From the NCBI GenBank assembly GCA_012295275.1, contig CM022676.1:7972531-8036530 (forward strand): DNA of 64,000 nucleotides, in the 5' to 3' direction. This document shows positions 24,560 to 35,006 of the stretch, piece by piece; within the stretch, counting starts at the first letter, position 1, and each line of letters begins with the position of its first letter. The stretch is from Chrysomallon squamiferum (taxonomy: Eukaryota; Mollusca; Gastropoda; Neomphalida; Peltospiridae). The notes below the pieces were generated by a model. It searched no databases, was not told where the DNA came from, and saw only the letters and a list, made by a program, of their open reading frames with translations. The position numbers were made by a program, and so were the translations under genes.

Positions 24560-25327
24560 CATTAAAATTACCTCTGACTTCCAGAATAATTTCATTACTT
24601 TTTTCAGTTCCTGATTTTCCACCACAGCTCCAAATGGTTCCTTGATGAGAGATTTTAACTCGCTTTATTGTGAGTTGGAAAACGGATTGTGAACAGTTGA
24701 ATATGTAGGCAGGATTGGGCTGGGGTGGAGTACATCGCCCGTTTTTGTCTACACGCACGTTGTAGTGGATGTTGCTCTCAAACCACGTGACAGTGTTGTC
24801 GGCCACGTCTGTGGTACAGGTTAAGATAAAAGGAGAGTCAATGTTTCCATAGTAACGAGACGATTTCAAGTGATGTAGACCTAAATAAATAAAGAAATAA
24901 ATTTAAAACAATATATTAACACAAATATATAAATAAAGAAATCTCCAAAGATATATATATATAAACAATTAACAGCTATTAAATGGAATAATTAACGATG
25001 TAAATATACAAATAAAGAAATATTTAAAAATTAAAATGTATTAATCATTCTTTTTGTTCGTTTGTTTTTCTCTGTTTTTATTTTTTCTTATTGTTTTCTT
25101 CATTGTTTTGTTTGATTACTTGTTTTGATATTTTTAATTATTATTATTATTTCCTTCTTTCTTTCTTTAAATATTCCACCCAGACTTTACAGTTAGTAAA
25201 TGAGATTAACTCAGATAGAGATAAATAATCTGTATATAAAATACATACCTTGTACGTACAATATACATCCCAGTAACACGAATACACAGAATAACTTACA
25301 ACTCATTTCCACTATTTTAGTTTTCAT
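20252..25327 (-). CDS. U5: IgSF receptor with three Ig domains and a short YTRL tail
   Basis: Exons in coding order: 25327-25249 (signal), 24880-24572 (IgA), 22942-22682 (IgC), 21862-21599 (a fourth Ig type), 21453-21337 (TM), 20899-20866 (basic, 34 nt), 20288-20252 (terminal). They total 1101 nt, 366 residues, with all phases matching (1,1,1,1,1,2). The third Ig exon is a canonical I-set/C2 domain seen nowhere else in the window. The tail is short and ends NEYTRL at the stop, a single YxxL. U5 shares an almost identical signal + IgA segment with U9. The two tail exons are short and are the least certain part; I see no frame defect in the model. Confidence 0.78.
20866..20899 (-). CDS. U5 basic juxtamembrane exon (34 nt)
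   Basis: RKLSHLKDKT flanked by TTTCAG and GTACGT. It enters in phase 1 and leaves in phase 2, like the 31-nt exons of U4 and U10. Confidence 0.55.
21337..21453 (-). CDS. U5 transmembrane exon
   Basis: 117 nt, phase 1-1. An unusually basic stalk (FPTRKKN), then FLVLFIAVLAGIFVLYEI. It differs clearly from the U4 and U10 membrane exons. Confidence 0.78.
21599..21862 (-). CDS. U5 I-set/C2-like Ig exon
   Basis: 264 nt, phase 1-1. QPSISFMDFSVLV, MILSCSADGNPKPTIKI, DAGDYTCEADN, SLKLLVE. It has the classical GNPxP and DxGxYxC signatures and two cysteines in the core plus one in RTCLD. Confidence 0.87.
22682..22942 (-). CDS. U5 IgC exon
   Basis: 261 nt, phase 1-1. DGPGSSVHLNTTSEITVEEG, VAVSCAASCFVTCRYRW, HGVYTCVARNADT. 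Donor GTGAGT. Confidence 0.86.
24572..24880 (-). CDS. U5 IgA exon
   Basis: 309 nt, phase 1-1. FILTCTTDV, VTWFESNIHY, GRCTPP, FNCSQ, LTIKRV, GTIWSCGG and ILEVRG. It differs from U9 46165-46473 at only two residues that I can see. An (AAT)n array follows the donor. Confidence 0.87.
25249..25327 (-). CDS. U5 signal-peptide exon
   Basis: MKTKIVEMSCKLFCVFVLLG then CILYVQ. A real ATG lies at 25327-25325, seven codons before the shared MSCK start. Donor GTATGT. Confidence 0.82.
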
Positions 25328-26384
25328 TGCCGTTAACAAAAAATATAGTTTTTACTTTATAATCTTTTCTTAACTACTTTCTTGTTTCACTGCCGTTAAT
25401 AAGAATATTTCTTCACTATTTCCTTGTTTGCTAAGTTATAAGGTGTACTGAATATCGATCTGTCGGTACCTCGTTTTATGAGTACCTAAACAACTGCTAT
25501 TCAATAAAATACCCTGATTAGAAATTCAGCTGTTCACCTGGTAGCCCAGTTTACACTGCTCTTAAAAAGTTCAACACGCGTTTTACTCTTTGTAAAGTAA
25601 ACTCTGGTTGGCTGTTGATGTTTTTAAATGTAGTCGATCCAGTCGACTGAATCCATTAACTTAAGAAAATACGTACTATACAGCGTGCTATTTTGTTACG
25701 TGCATATTCGTATGTGTGTATGTGTGTATGTGTGTAAGTGTGTATGTATGCGTGTGTGTTTTATAAATGCATGTATGTGTATATGTGTGTGTGTATGTAT
25801 GCCTTTGATATGTATATGAATGTTGGTGTGGGTGTATATGTGCATGTATGTGTGTGTAACTGCGAATGTGTGTGTATGTCTAAGTACGTACAGACAGTCT
25901 CGTTCAGTTTAATTTTATGAACGTTATCCTCTGCCAGTAGACCGTGTATATAAAAAATGTTACTCCACGTTCTGTTACCTTTTGCTGAAAGCCTCTTTAA
26001 ACCTTGGCAATTAATTTCTTTACATCCTGTCGGCTGTAAATTTAGCCGAGAGGAAAAAAGGCATTCTAGTGTTACTGGGGAGCTATTTCTCACACAATAC
26101 AACCTACTCATTTCATAATGTTATGTGCTTACTTAGCCTACTATGAGAAAAACTGTAAACCAATTTTAATGTAAGTAGGGCATTTATAATTATAGGATCC
26201 CCATTATTATATGTACAGTACTGTATAAAGTAACACCATCTCAACCTTAAACCACACATATTTATATTCTTTTTCAGTAAACACTTAGTCTACACCAAAC
26301 TCACTTAAACTGTATTATATTTAGTACTTGCTGCAAAAAACAACAACAACAACAACAAATAATAATAACAAACACAACTACAGC

Positions 26385-26441
<57 letters not shown>

Positions 26442-27107
26442 AATAAAATATTTAATGGTCACTGCTACTTGAAGTGGGCCAAAAATGTCGCTCCAGAATC
26501 TTGTCGACGACAAATTAAAATAATAAAAATAAATAAAAATCTGCGATTAAATTTGAGCACAAGATGCACGCAAAATGAGAGCAAAGCAAGTGAAATTGAC
26601 AACTGCGCATGCTTGATCCGTGTCCAGTCCTCCCGAGATGAGTTTTATTTATTTTGTTACGTTTTATTTCTCAGCTTTGTTCACGTTAAATTAAAGATGG
26701 CTGGCGTGGAAAAAAATAACAATTCCATAATGCACTCTTCTGTTGAGCGGTGAGCTTGAGAAAATCGGACCGAGTATGAACGCAATCAGGACGGAAGGTG
26801 CCGAGTATGTCCGAACAGTGTCGACAGAGAAATATGAGACTAGCTTTAGCCGCTGCTGTCAAAGGTAAAGTCGAACAGTCGTAACTGTACAGTTCGTAAG
26901 TCGACGACAGTCTGTATGTAGGTATGTGTGTTTTTGATTTGTTAAATCAAAACAAACAGTTATTTACAATGATTAATATGCAATAAATAAAGTGCATCAA
27001 GGAAGAAAAAAATGAAAAGAAAAGAAGATTAACACAAATACAATTGTCCTATAACCGAACTTCAAAAATATACTAAGTAATTTTCAAAAAAAAAAAAAAA
27101 ATGATAA

Positions 27108-27158
<51 letters not shown>

Positions 27159-27188
27159 GTAAATAAATAAACAAGAAAAGATGCTCAC
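25328..27188. other. U5 upstream region and unclassified DNA
   Basis: 25330-25905 is duplicated upstream of U9 (46980-47415). 26470-26910 is less repetitive and richer in GC than its surroundings; no convincing exon is visible in it. (AAT)n lies at about 26390-26440. Confidence 0.5.
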
Positions 27189-27237
27189 CATGCACTGCAC
27201 AAAATACCACAGTTAAGAGAAGGCAGACACGGCTCAT
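27189..27237 (-). CDS. Unlinked signal-peptide exon of a different type
   Basis: MSRVCLLLTVVFCAVH plus one base, with a good GTGAGC donor and phase 1. It is unrelated to the MSCK signal. No private Ig exon follows before U5, so it may be an alternative first exon of U5 or belong to a lost unit. A damaged copy lies at 63270-63320. Upstream sequence to about 27560 is also shared with 63480-63640. Confidence 0.6.
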
Positions 27238-27647
27238 GTTTGCTAGGTAACCAAGGTTCAAACTACTCACAAAGTTTTATACCTGTAATCTTATAGCTTA
27301 CCCGTTTGTGTTACGTAGACCGTAGCGCGCTCTAAAAAAAAATAATAATAATAATAAAAACAATTCTAAAAAAAAAAAAAAAGAAGGTCATTGCGACTTG
27401 TCTCCTGTTACTGGTGTTTGGTTCATTGTTGACGTAATACGAAGCGAACATGTAATATATAGATGTTGTGAGTGTGTTCATGATTGTATTGTGTGAGGGT
27501 TTTCTCGTACGTATTTACAGACAAAAAAGAGAAAGAAGTTGACATGCAGATACACGCCTTGTATAGGCACACTTATATTTATATCCGTTTTTATTATGAT
27601 TATTATTGTTGTTTTTGTTGTTGTCGTCATTACCTTCAACATCAGGG

Positions 27648-27706
<59 letters not shown>

Positions 27707-28567
27707 GTTGTTGTTGTTTTTATTATTATTATTATGATTATTATTATGATTATTATTGTTATTAATATTATTGTTATTGTTGTTGTTGTTGTTGTTGTTG
27801 ATGTTGATGTCTCTCCTTCATGTTGTTTTACAGTTATTGTTGTTATTACTCTTGTATTTGCTGTTGTATTTGCTGTCTATTATTGTTATTATTGTTGCCT
27901 AATGTTGGAAACCAGTCTACTATCAAACTCACATTTGATTTCTTTACACATACTGTGCACTGAACCGAAACAAAAAAAAAACATAGCTAAAATGATCTTA
28001 TTGAAATCACAATCTATGCATTTCGTAAGGTTGTGTGTTTTCTTAGCCTGACACGACGAACTGGTGTATTTAAATGTGTTACTGTGACATTACGTGGTAT
28101 ATACGTAGTATGTAAGTTACAGAGAATTAATTTCCTTATTAACACATCACTGCACGTGTTTTAAATTACTTGCAGTTAACTGCTTTGAGTTTCGTTGTTA
28201 TTGTTACCGGGTTGTTCTGTCATCATCATCATTATTTTTATTTATTGCTATTATTGCTATTATTATCCTCCGAGTTCTATTACAGCTAATACTGCAGCTA
28301 CAAAAACAACAAGAACTACTACTACTACTACTTCTACTACTATTACTACTACTACTCTGCTATATTACTATACTACTAGTTCTTCTAATAGTATATTACT
28401 TACTAAACTCATGGCCGTCTTTAAAATATTACATACATATACAACTATTCACAGAAATAAACAGGTAAATGATCGATACATTCAAACATATATTTATTGT
28501 ATTGGTACTTCTTACAAAATCAAGCTCAAACATTAACAGATATTTACAGTTTAGTGTAGTAAAATAT

Positions 28568-28602
<35 letters not shown>

Positions 28603-28993
28603 TTGACAGCAAGTCATAATATACAGTGGCATCCCACAGTATAGTGTATACTACTGTTACAACAACTACTATTACTACTACTACTCTGCTATATTACTAT
28701 ACTACTAGTTCTTCTAATAGTATATTACTTACTAAACTCATGGCCGTCTTTAAAATATTACATACATATACAACTATTCACAGAAATAAACAGGTAAATG
28801 ATCGATACATTCAAACATATATTTATTGTATTGGTACTTCTTACAAAATCAAGCTCAAACATTAACAGATATTTACAGTTTAGTGTAGTAAAATATTTAT
28901 TTATTTATTTATTTATTTATTTATTGACAGCAAGTCATAATATACAGTGGCATCCCACAGTATAGTGTATACTACTGTTACAACAACTACTAT

Positions 28994-29027
<34 letters not shown>

Positions 29028-29523
29028 GCTGCTACTCTTCCAGCTACTATTACGACTACGATTAATACTATAAATGTGTTTATTATTTTTGTTATTGATG
29101 TAGCTGAAGTTGATGTTATTATTGTTACTGTTGTCATTTTAGTTGTTGATGTTTTCTTGTTTGATGTAGTTATTGCTGTTTCTGTTAATATAGACGAACA
29201 TTAAAAACATTAACAAATGATTGCAAAATAATAAAAAGGTTTGAAGGCTAATGTCACATAATAATCTTCAATTCTTATTATTTGTATTTCTCTATTAATA
29301 GTATAAATAAATGAATAAATAAATAATAAATAATAAATAATGATAATAATAATAATGTTATTATTTTGTTCATAAATTTATATATATATTTGAAGATATT
29401 CTTGGTCAAATGATAATTGTTACATTATAAGAACACGTAAAACTCATTATAAAAAAATCCTGATTAAAGAATCGAAATGTATTCTCTATACATATTTTAG
29501 ATTTTTTTGTCACTCTTTTATCG

Positions 29524-29570
<47 letters not shown>

Positions 29571-29702
29571 ATTATTATTTATTTTATTATTTATATAGAT
29601 AGATAGATAGATAGTTAGACAGATATACACTCTGTATTTGAATTCTCGGAGTCTATGAAATTTAGTTAGTTTCACTGTTATTCTCTGATTGGTTGTCAGA
29701 AT
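27238..29702. other. Microsatellite-rich intergenic DNA with a 0.3-kb tandem duplication
   Basis: (TTA)n at 27649-27706, mixed TTA/TTG arrays to about 27900, a tandem duplication at 28340-29010, (TG)n at 29527-29566. Long open frames here are trinucleotide-repeat artefacts. Confidence 0.7.
28351..29005. repeat. Tandem duplication, unit about 320-330 bp
   Basis: The segment from ACTACTCTGC at 28351 recurs at 28680, and the CATCCCACAGTATAGTG part at 28630 recurs at 28951. Copies appear almost identical, apart from the lengths of the TTTA array and of the adjoining trinucleotide array. Confidence 0.9.
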
Positions 29703-29785
29703 TTATGTTGACATAGGTCTCTTCATTTTTTGTTCCATAAGTGAGGAGTATGCATCGGTGTCGCCCTCTGGTGGCGCATCATTTC
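29703..29785 (-). CDS. U6 terminal exon with truncated ITAM
   Basis: NDAPPEGDTDAYSSLMEQK, then a frame ending KRPMST and TAA at 29705-29703. One base more in the A6 tract would instead give YVNI eight residues after YSSL, with the frame open to TAA at 29664-29662. Confidence 0.65.
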
Positions 29786-32700
29786 CTGTAATAGAAATAG
29801 AAGGATACCGTTAATTAGGAGAGAATGATAGTAAAAGCAGTGATGGTGATAATGTTTATAATAATAACATAGTAATGACGGCAATGTCAGTGATGACGAC
29901 GATGGTGATGATGAGGATGATGATGATGATGACAATGATATGACAATAACGAGAACAAAATATCCGGAGGAAACTCAAAAATAATAAAACTAATCTATCG
30001 ATGGATGGATGAACATCTGTGTCTGTATAACTGCCTGTGCAGGACACTTTATCTATAATTATTAAAAACCTAAATAAATTTAATTTACCTTTGTCTGGGG
30101 CTGGATGGTAATAAATCTCATCTACTTTATGGTTGCTGAAATTATAAACATCGAAAATTAATTAATAACAGGAAAAGTAGAAATACAGATCTTATTAATT
30201 ACTAACAGACAAATTATTAATTAATTCTAAATAAAGTTAATAAACCACAATTATATATAAAAAATAAATAATGCTATTATTAGTGCTAAAATATAGGCAA
30301 ACTTTAATCATAAAATAGGCTAAAATTATATAAATACAGACTAAAGGCGAAAAATGTCTCGCTTGCTGTTTACCATTAGTTTATCCAAAATCTAGCTCTT
30401 TCCTTCTGAGTAAAACAAAATCCACTGTAATTTTAATTTTTGTTCACCTTTTAACTTTTCTGAACCAGATAACAACAAAAACAACAACAACAACAACAAC
30501 AAGTACGGCGACAGGAATACCAATAGCCAACCCTTCTCTATTATGAGTGTTATTTTGATCTAAAAATAAAACAAAAATGAATTAGGCAATTATTTATATA
30601 TGTTTTAAGTCGTGACAATCTTTATGTTGCATGCGTGTGAATGCGTGCGTGCGTGTTTATATTTTCAGAGATTATAATAACAAAAAATAAAATAAAAAAC
30701 ATTTTAAAAGAACAGTATCTCTACTAATACTACTATTACTACTGCTATTGCTGTTACGATACTACTATTACTACTGCTATTAGTATAATGACTACAACTA
30801 CCGCTGTTACTACAAACTACTACTACTTCTCTTACTAAAGCTACGGCTTAACTGCTGTTTCTTTCGTATCTGGGGGTTGTCGCTATACACGTGTAAAAGC
30901 CATTTTCTGATTTGCTATTAATATCAGCCAATGAGACAACACTGTTATTACTTATCACGTGACCTGTGACCTGCCATTCATAGTCACATGTCAGGAAAAA
31001 TATCGCAGAACATATCACAGTGACAGACAAAACGGATTTAGTGAGTGACGAGGAAAGGAAAATGTTCATCCCTTATATTGCTAAAATTGGCATGCACTCA
31101 ATTACAAATGGTGCTCTTGGCCTCTCAGTGGATATACTGAGGCAGGTTGTCAGTTTAGTCTGACTGTTTTCGCTTCAAATCCAAGAAAAACAAAAGTTAA
31201 TAAAATCTAACCGTATCTGGCCTACAAAACAAACATACTTCCAAAGAATGAGCGAAATATTCCTTTGATCCTTAATTTCTTTTCAGCAGTTTATTATTTA
31301 TAGTTCTTCAGTAGGTAGGTAATGTGTATTTGCTATTATTAATATACCTTCAGAGAGTAGGTAATTATTTATTTGCTATTGTTAAATTATCTTCTATTAA
31401 AACGGTAACTTTTACTGGTGTTGATTATTTCTTGCATATGTGCATACTAAATAAACACATACTATATAAGCGCACAGACACATACACACGTAGATGCACA
31501 CATATGGGTATGCATATACAGACATACATCCATACAAATATGGATATAAATATGGATCATTGAAATAAAGTTACATACATACATACATACATACATAATT
31601 AAATACATACAATATACACGTACATAAATTACATTACATTATATTAAATCACACGCACAGACACATATGAATTTACACCTTGATATACATACTGACAAAC
31701 ACACTTCAGACTTCGGATTACTGGCAATGTTACATATTAACGTAACATTTAGTTTATTCTTCCTTGCAAATTTAGTTAAACCTTTAATTATCGCAGTCGA
31801 CGTAATCTATCTATCAATGTATATTGGTATATCAGTCTATCTATATATATATATATCTATCTCTATCTATCTATCTGTGCATCAGTTTATCTTCCTGTTT
31901 TGATATTTTTTAATAAACATTTTATGATCTGTATTCAATATTAAATACAAAATAAAATGAATTAAAACTTACACTCAACATTAATAATGATTTGTTTATG
32001 TGCTGTTTCGTTCGTATCCGGATTAACAGCAGTGCACGTGTAGACGCCATCTTGATATCTCGTGATATTAATAATAAATAAGTTATTTTTACCTCTCACT
32101 TCTAGTTTTACTTCATTGCTGTCTGGTATGTAAACTCCACATCTCAATACTGTTCCTTGTTGACTGAGGTTGACAGATGTTATTGTCAGTGTGTTTATAT
32201 GAATTGAACAGTAAAACGTGTATTCTTTTGGATGTTCAGTAAGAACATGACATTGACCGAGTGTACGTCCTCTGTTCATGCTGTATTCTGCGTTATTCAC
32301 AAACCAAGTTATTAGAGGAAAGGCATCTCCTCGACAGGTAAAAGTAAAACGTGATCCAACAACTGCATATGTGTCTGACGTTGTTAAATTGTGACCTTCA
32401 ATTTAAAATAATGATAAAAACAATAATAACAATAAAATAAAATAATAATAAAAATTAAATTAAAAATATAATAAAAAATATTAAAATTAAAATTGAAATT
32501 AAATTATTATTATTATTGATTAGTATTATTATTATTATTTTATTTTATTTTATTTTTATTTTTATTTTTTGATAATTACATTATTTCTAGGTTATACGTT
32601 ACCTTGTGTTCTTCTCGTTATTATTATTATTATTATTATTGTACTTTATTACAGAATTTTACTTTGTATTACATTATGTTACGTTACGCTGTGTTATGGA

Positions 32701-32952
32701 TTGTCATATTACATTATGTTATATAACGTTATACATGTTTTAATACAGATATACTTTTAAAGTTCAAATCGCACAATTACAGATTTCATTTGACATTAAT
32801 CAGCAATAGATAATCTCGACTCCACCTAGATTTCACAATTACTAAATGACATTAACTGAAATAGAGATAAATAATCTGAATATAAAATACTTACCTTGTA
32901 CGTACAATATACATCCCAGTGAAAGGAAAATACAAAATAACTTACAACTCAT
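29703..32952 (-). CDS. U6: rearranged IgSF receptor with a half-ITAM tail
   Basis: Exons: 32952-32895 (signal), 32395-31973 (IgA fused to the end of an IgC), 30559-30448 (TM), 30135-30089 (47-nt tail), 29785-29703 (terminal). They total 723 nt, 240 residues, with matching phases. Without the fusion reading, IgA would end at 32093. Between them 31080-30850 is a broken Ig exon that has to be skipped. The tail carries EIYYHP and then DAYSSL; a shift in an A6 tract ends the frame before a second YxxI. The membrane helix is almost pure Val/Ile. U6 and U8 share an intron segment of about 800 bp (31030-31910 and 40070-40830), so they derive from one duplication. Confidence 0.6.
30089..30135 (-). CDS. 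U6 47-nt tail exon
   Basis: NHKVDEIYYHPAPDK. Same length and phases (2 to 1) as the 47-nt exons of U1, U4 and U10, but very divergent in sequence. Confidence 0.68.
30448..30559 (-). CDS. U6 transmembrane exon
   Basis: 112 nt, phase 1 to phase 2. QNNTHNREGLAIG, then IPVAVLVVVVVVVFVVIW, then FRKVK. Here the juxtamembrane basic residues are encoded in the TM exon itself, so the 31-nt exon is not needed. Confidence 0.78.
30841..31920. repeat. Segment shared with the U8 intron
   Basis: About 31030-31910 aligns with 40070-40830, including CCCTTATATTGCTAAAATTG and GTAGGTAATTATTTATTTGC. Both copies carry TATC/CATA microsatellites near the far end. Confidence 0.75.
30850..31080 (-). pseudogene. U6 broken IgC exon joined to Tc1-like sequence
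   Basis: VTVICSAIFFLTCDYEW, VISNNSVVSLADI and NGFYTCIAT are clearly IgC. The 5' part (MNIFLSSSLT) instead aligns with the Tc1-like remnant at 40050-40090, and no acceptor is left. A one-base insertion shifts the NPDTKETA segment out of frame. Confidence 0.7.
31973..32395 (-). CDS. U6 fused IgA / partial IgC exon
   Basis: IgA (FTFTCRGD, ITWFVNNAEY, GTVLRCG, LEVRG) runs without a stop through its former donor (GTAAAA at 32092) and 20-odd intron bases into [20 protein letters not shown], the end of an IgC exon. The whole is 423 nt, phase 1-1. The old donor could still be used. Confidence 0.65.
32895..32952 (-). CDS. U6 signal-peptide exon
   Basis: MSCKLFCIFLSLGCILYVQ plus one base. The donor reads GTAAGT rather than GTATGT. 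Confidence 0.78.
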
Positions 32953-33416
32953 ATCCAGTATATTTTAGTTTTCACTGCCGTTAATAAAAATATAGTTTTT
33001 ACTTTAACTCTACCACTCTGTTCAAAACCAGCCATGAATGGAAGAAGACGCACAAACAAATCTAACCTAAACTACCCAGACAGAAACAAGCACACGTATA
33101 AATACAAGCAGACCTACATATACACCACACAGACACACAAACACACACACACTCACACACAGACCTATATACATGTATGTTTAACAACACGTTCAAGAAC
33201 GCCTACTTTTGCTTTTACAGTTATAATAACTAATATACCACAACCCCCTATAAATATCACTCTCTATCTCTCTGTCTACCTATCATTATATTTTGATATA
33301 AAATTTGTATGGTGCGGATCCACGAACATTCCGTGGTCCTGAAAGAAAATTGTAAATAGTGAACATGCCTGCGCACGTCAACGTCCTGGCACCCACGCGC
33401 ACACACACACACACAG

Positions 33417-33449
<33 letters not shown>

Positions 33450-33556
33450 TAGACACACACACACACACACACATACACACTATGTAATCTATAGCGTAGC
33501 AAAGTGAGCCAGACATTTACCTCTATACTATTAATAGTAAAAAAAGTTAATTTTAC

Positions 33557-33862
33557 CTTTCACTTCCAGTTTTACTTCATTGCTGCGTTCTGCGTCATCA
33601 CCACATCTCCACACTGTTCCTTGTTGACTGCGTTTGACAGATTTTATTGTGAGGAGATTTATATCATCTGAACAGTAAAACGTGTATTCTTTTGGATGTT
33701 CACCAAGAAAATGACATTCACCGTTCAATGCTCGTTCCATCTTATATTCTGTTTTATTCATAGACCAAATTATATGAGGATAACCGCTTCCGTGGCATGT
33801 AAAAGTAAAAGGTGATCCAACAACTGCATATTTGTCCGATGTTGTTAAACTGTGATACTGAC
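33557..33862 (-). CDS. U7 IgA exon
   Basis: 306 nt, phase 1-1. [45 protein letters not shown]. The usual WFVNN is WSMNK. Acceptor AAAAAAG, donor GTAAAA. Confidence 0.8.
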
Positions 33863-33986
33863 CTTTTTTAAAATAATAATAAAAAAATTATATAAAATTA
33901 AATAAAAACTAAAATTCAAGTTCAAAAATAATAATAATAATTAAATTAAAAAATAATAAAAACATTAAGGAATGCAGAATACATAC

Positions 33987-34050
33987 CTTGTTCGATCAAT
34001 ACGAATCCCGGTAACATGAAAACACAGAATAACTTACAAATCATTTCCAT
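33987..34050 (-). CDS. U7 signal-peptide exon
   Basis: The start is two codons upstream of the family start. A Pro (MLPGF) and an acidic end (LIEQ) make it less typical than the other signals. Donor GTATGT. Confidence 0.68.
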
Positions 34051-34950
34051 TGCTTTAGTTTTCACTGCCGATAACAAAAATATACTTTTGTTATTGTAAT
34101 TTCTGTATATCTTTCCTTCACTACTTTTAATATAAACACAGTTTCTTCACTACCTTCTTCTTTTAAATTCTTCCTTGTTTTTTTGTTGTTTTTACTGCTC
34201 GTCTCGCAACACAAACAACCGTTTTATTCTTTGTAAAATAACATCTATATCCTGGAAATCCACTGAGCTGACTTCAGCAGTTCGCTGCTACCACAACAAT
34301 ATCGTTTAGTTGTACATACACGTGCTGCAAGAAGAATACCATGACCTCTATCATAAAATCACCGACTGGGAAAACTTGGAAAATGTCTGACTTGATCTAA
34401 ACACAGACATAACCGTTAGCTGACTAGCACGTGGCCGCTTTTCAGCACGACGAACACTTGTTTAAACGAACGGTAGTCAACGCCTCCCACGCCATTCACA
34501 TGCACTCCAAGGCGGACGACGTTTCTCAGTGGTGTCTATTATTACTTTTTAAAGTATATATCTCTGTATGTATGTATTTAAAATCCTGTACAAACCGAAC
34601 ACAATAGAATTAATATTCTACACTATAACTTGGCAGAAAGAGTATCATGTGCTTTGAATTAAATTTTTGTTTCCGTCTTCTCGCATGCGTGGCTGGTTTT
34701 GAATAGAGTGCAGAGTTACAACATAACAGAGTGAAACTGATCGTGTCATGTCATAACGTAAGAAACAAACCTCAACAAACAGCCATGTTACCTAGGTTAT
34801 GTCACCAGTGAACATGTACGCCCTTTATTTGTCACCAACTCCTAATTTATTGTGTAATTATCACCTGAAAACATTTCTTATAATTAAAAATACACACGCG
34901 CACTTACTCACATACAAACATACATACACAGAGATATATATGTGTGTGTA

Positions 34951-35006
<56 letters not shown>

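Larger units (their letters stand above)
33290..34050 (-). pseudogene. U7: truncated unit (signal + IgA + start of IgB)
   Basis: Signal exon 34050-33987 (MEMICKLFCVFMLPGFVLIE...) and an intact IgA exon 33862-33557 are followed by an IgB start at 33338 ([11 protein letters not shown]). IgB breaks off after about 15 codons and runs into CTAT-type repeats. No membrane or tail exon follows before the U6 signal exon. The two good exons could splice into U6 exons, as all phases fit. Confidence 0.72.

Noticed and set aside
27539-28051. 170-codon plus-strand hydrophobic frame
   Set aside because: TTA/TTG repeats with no conserved motif.
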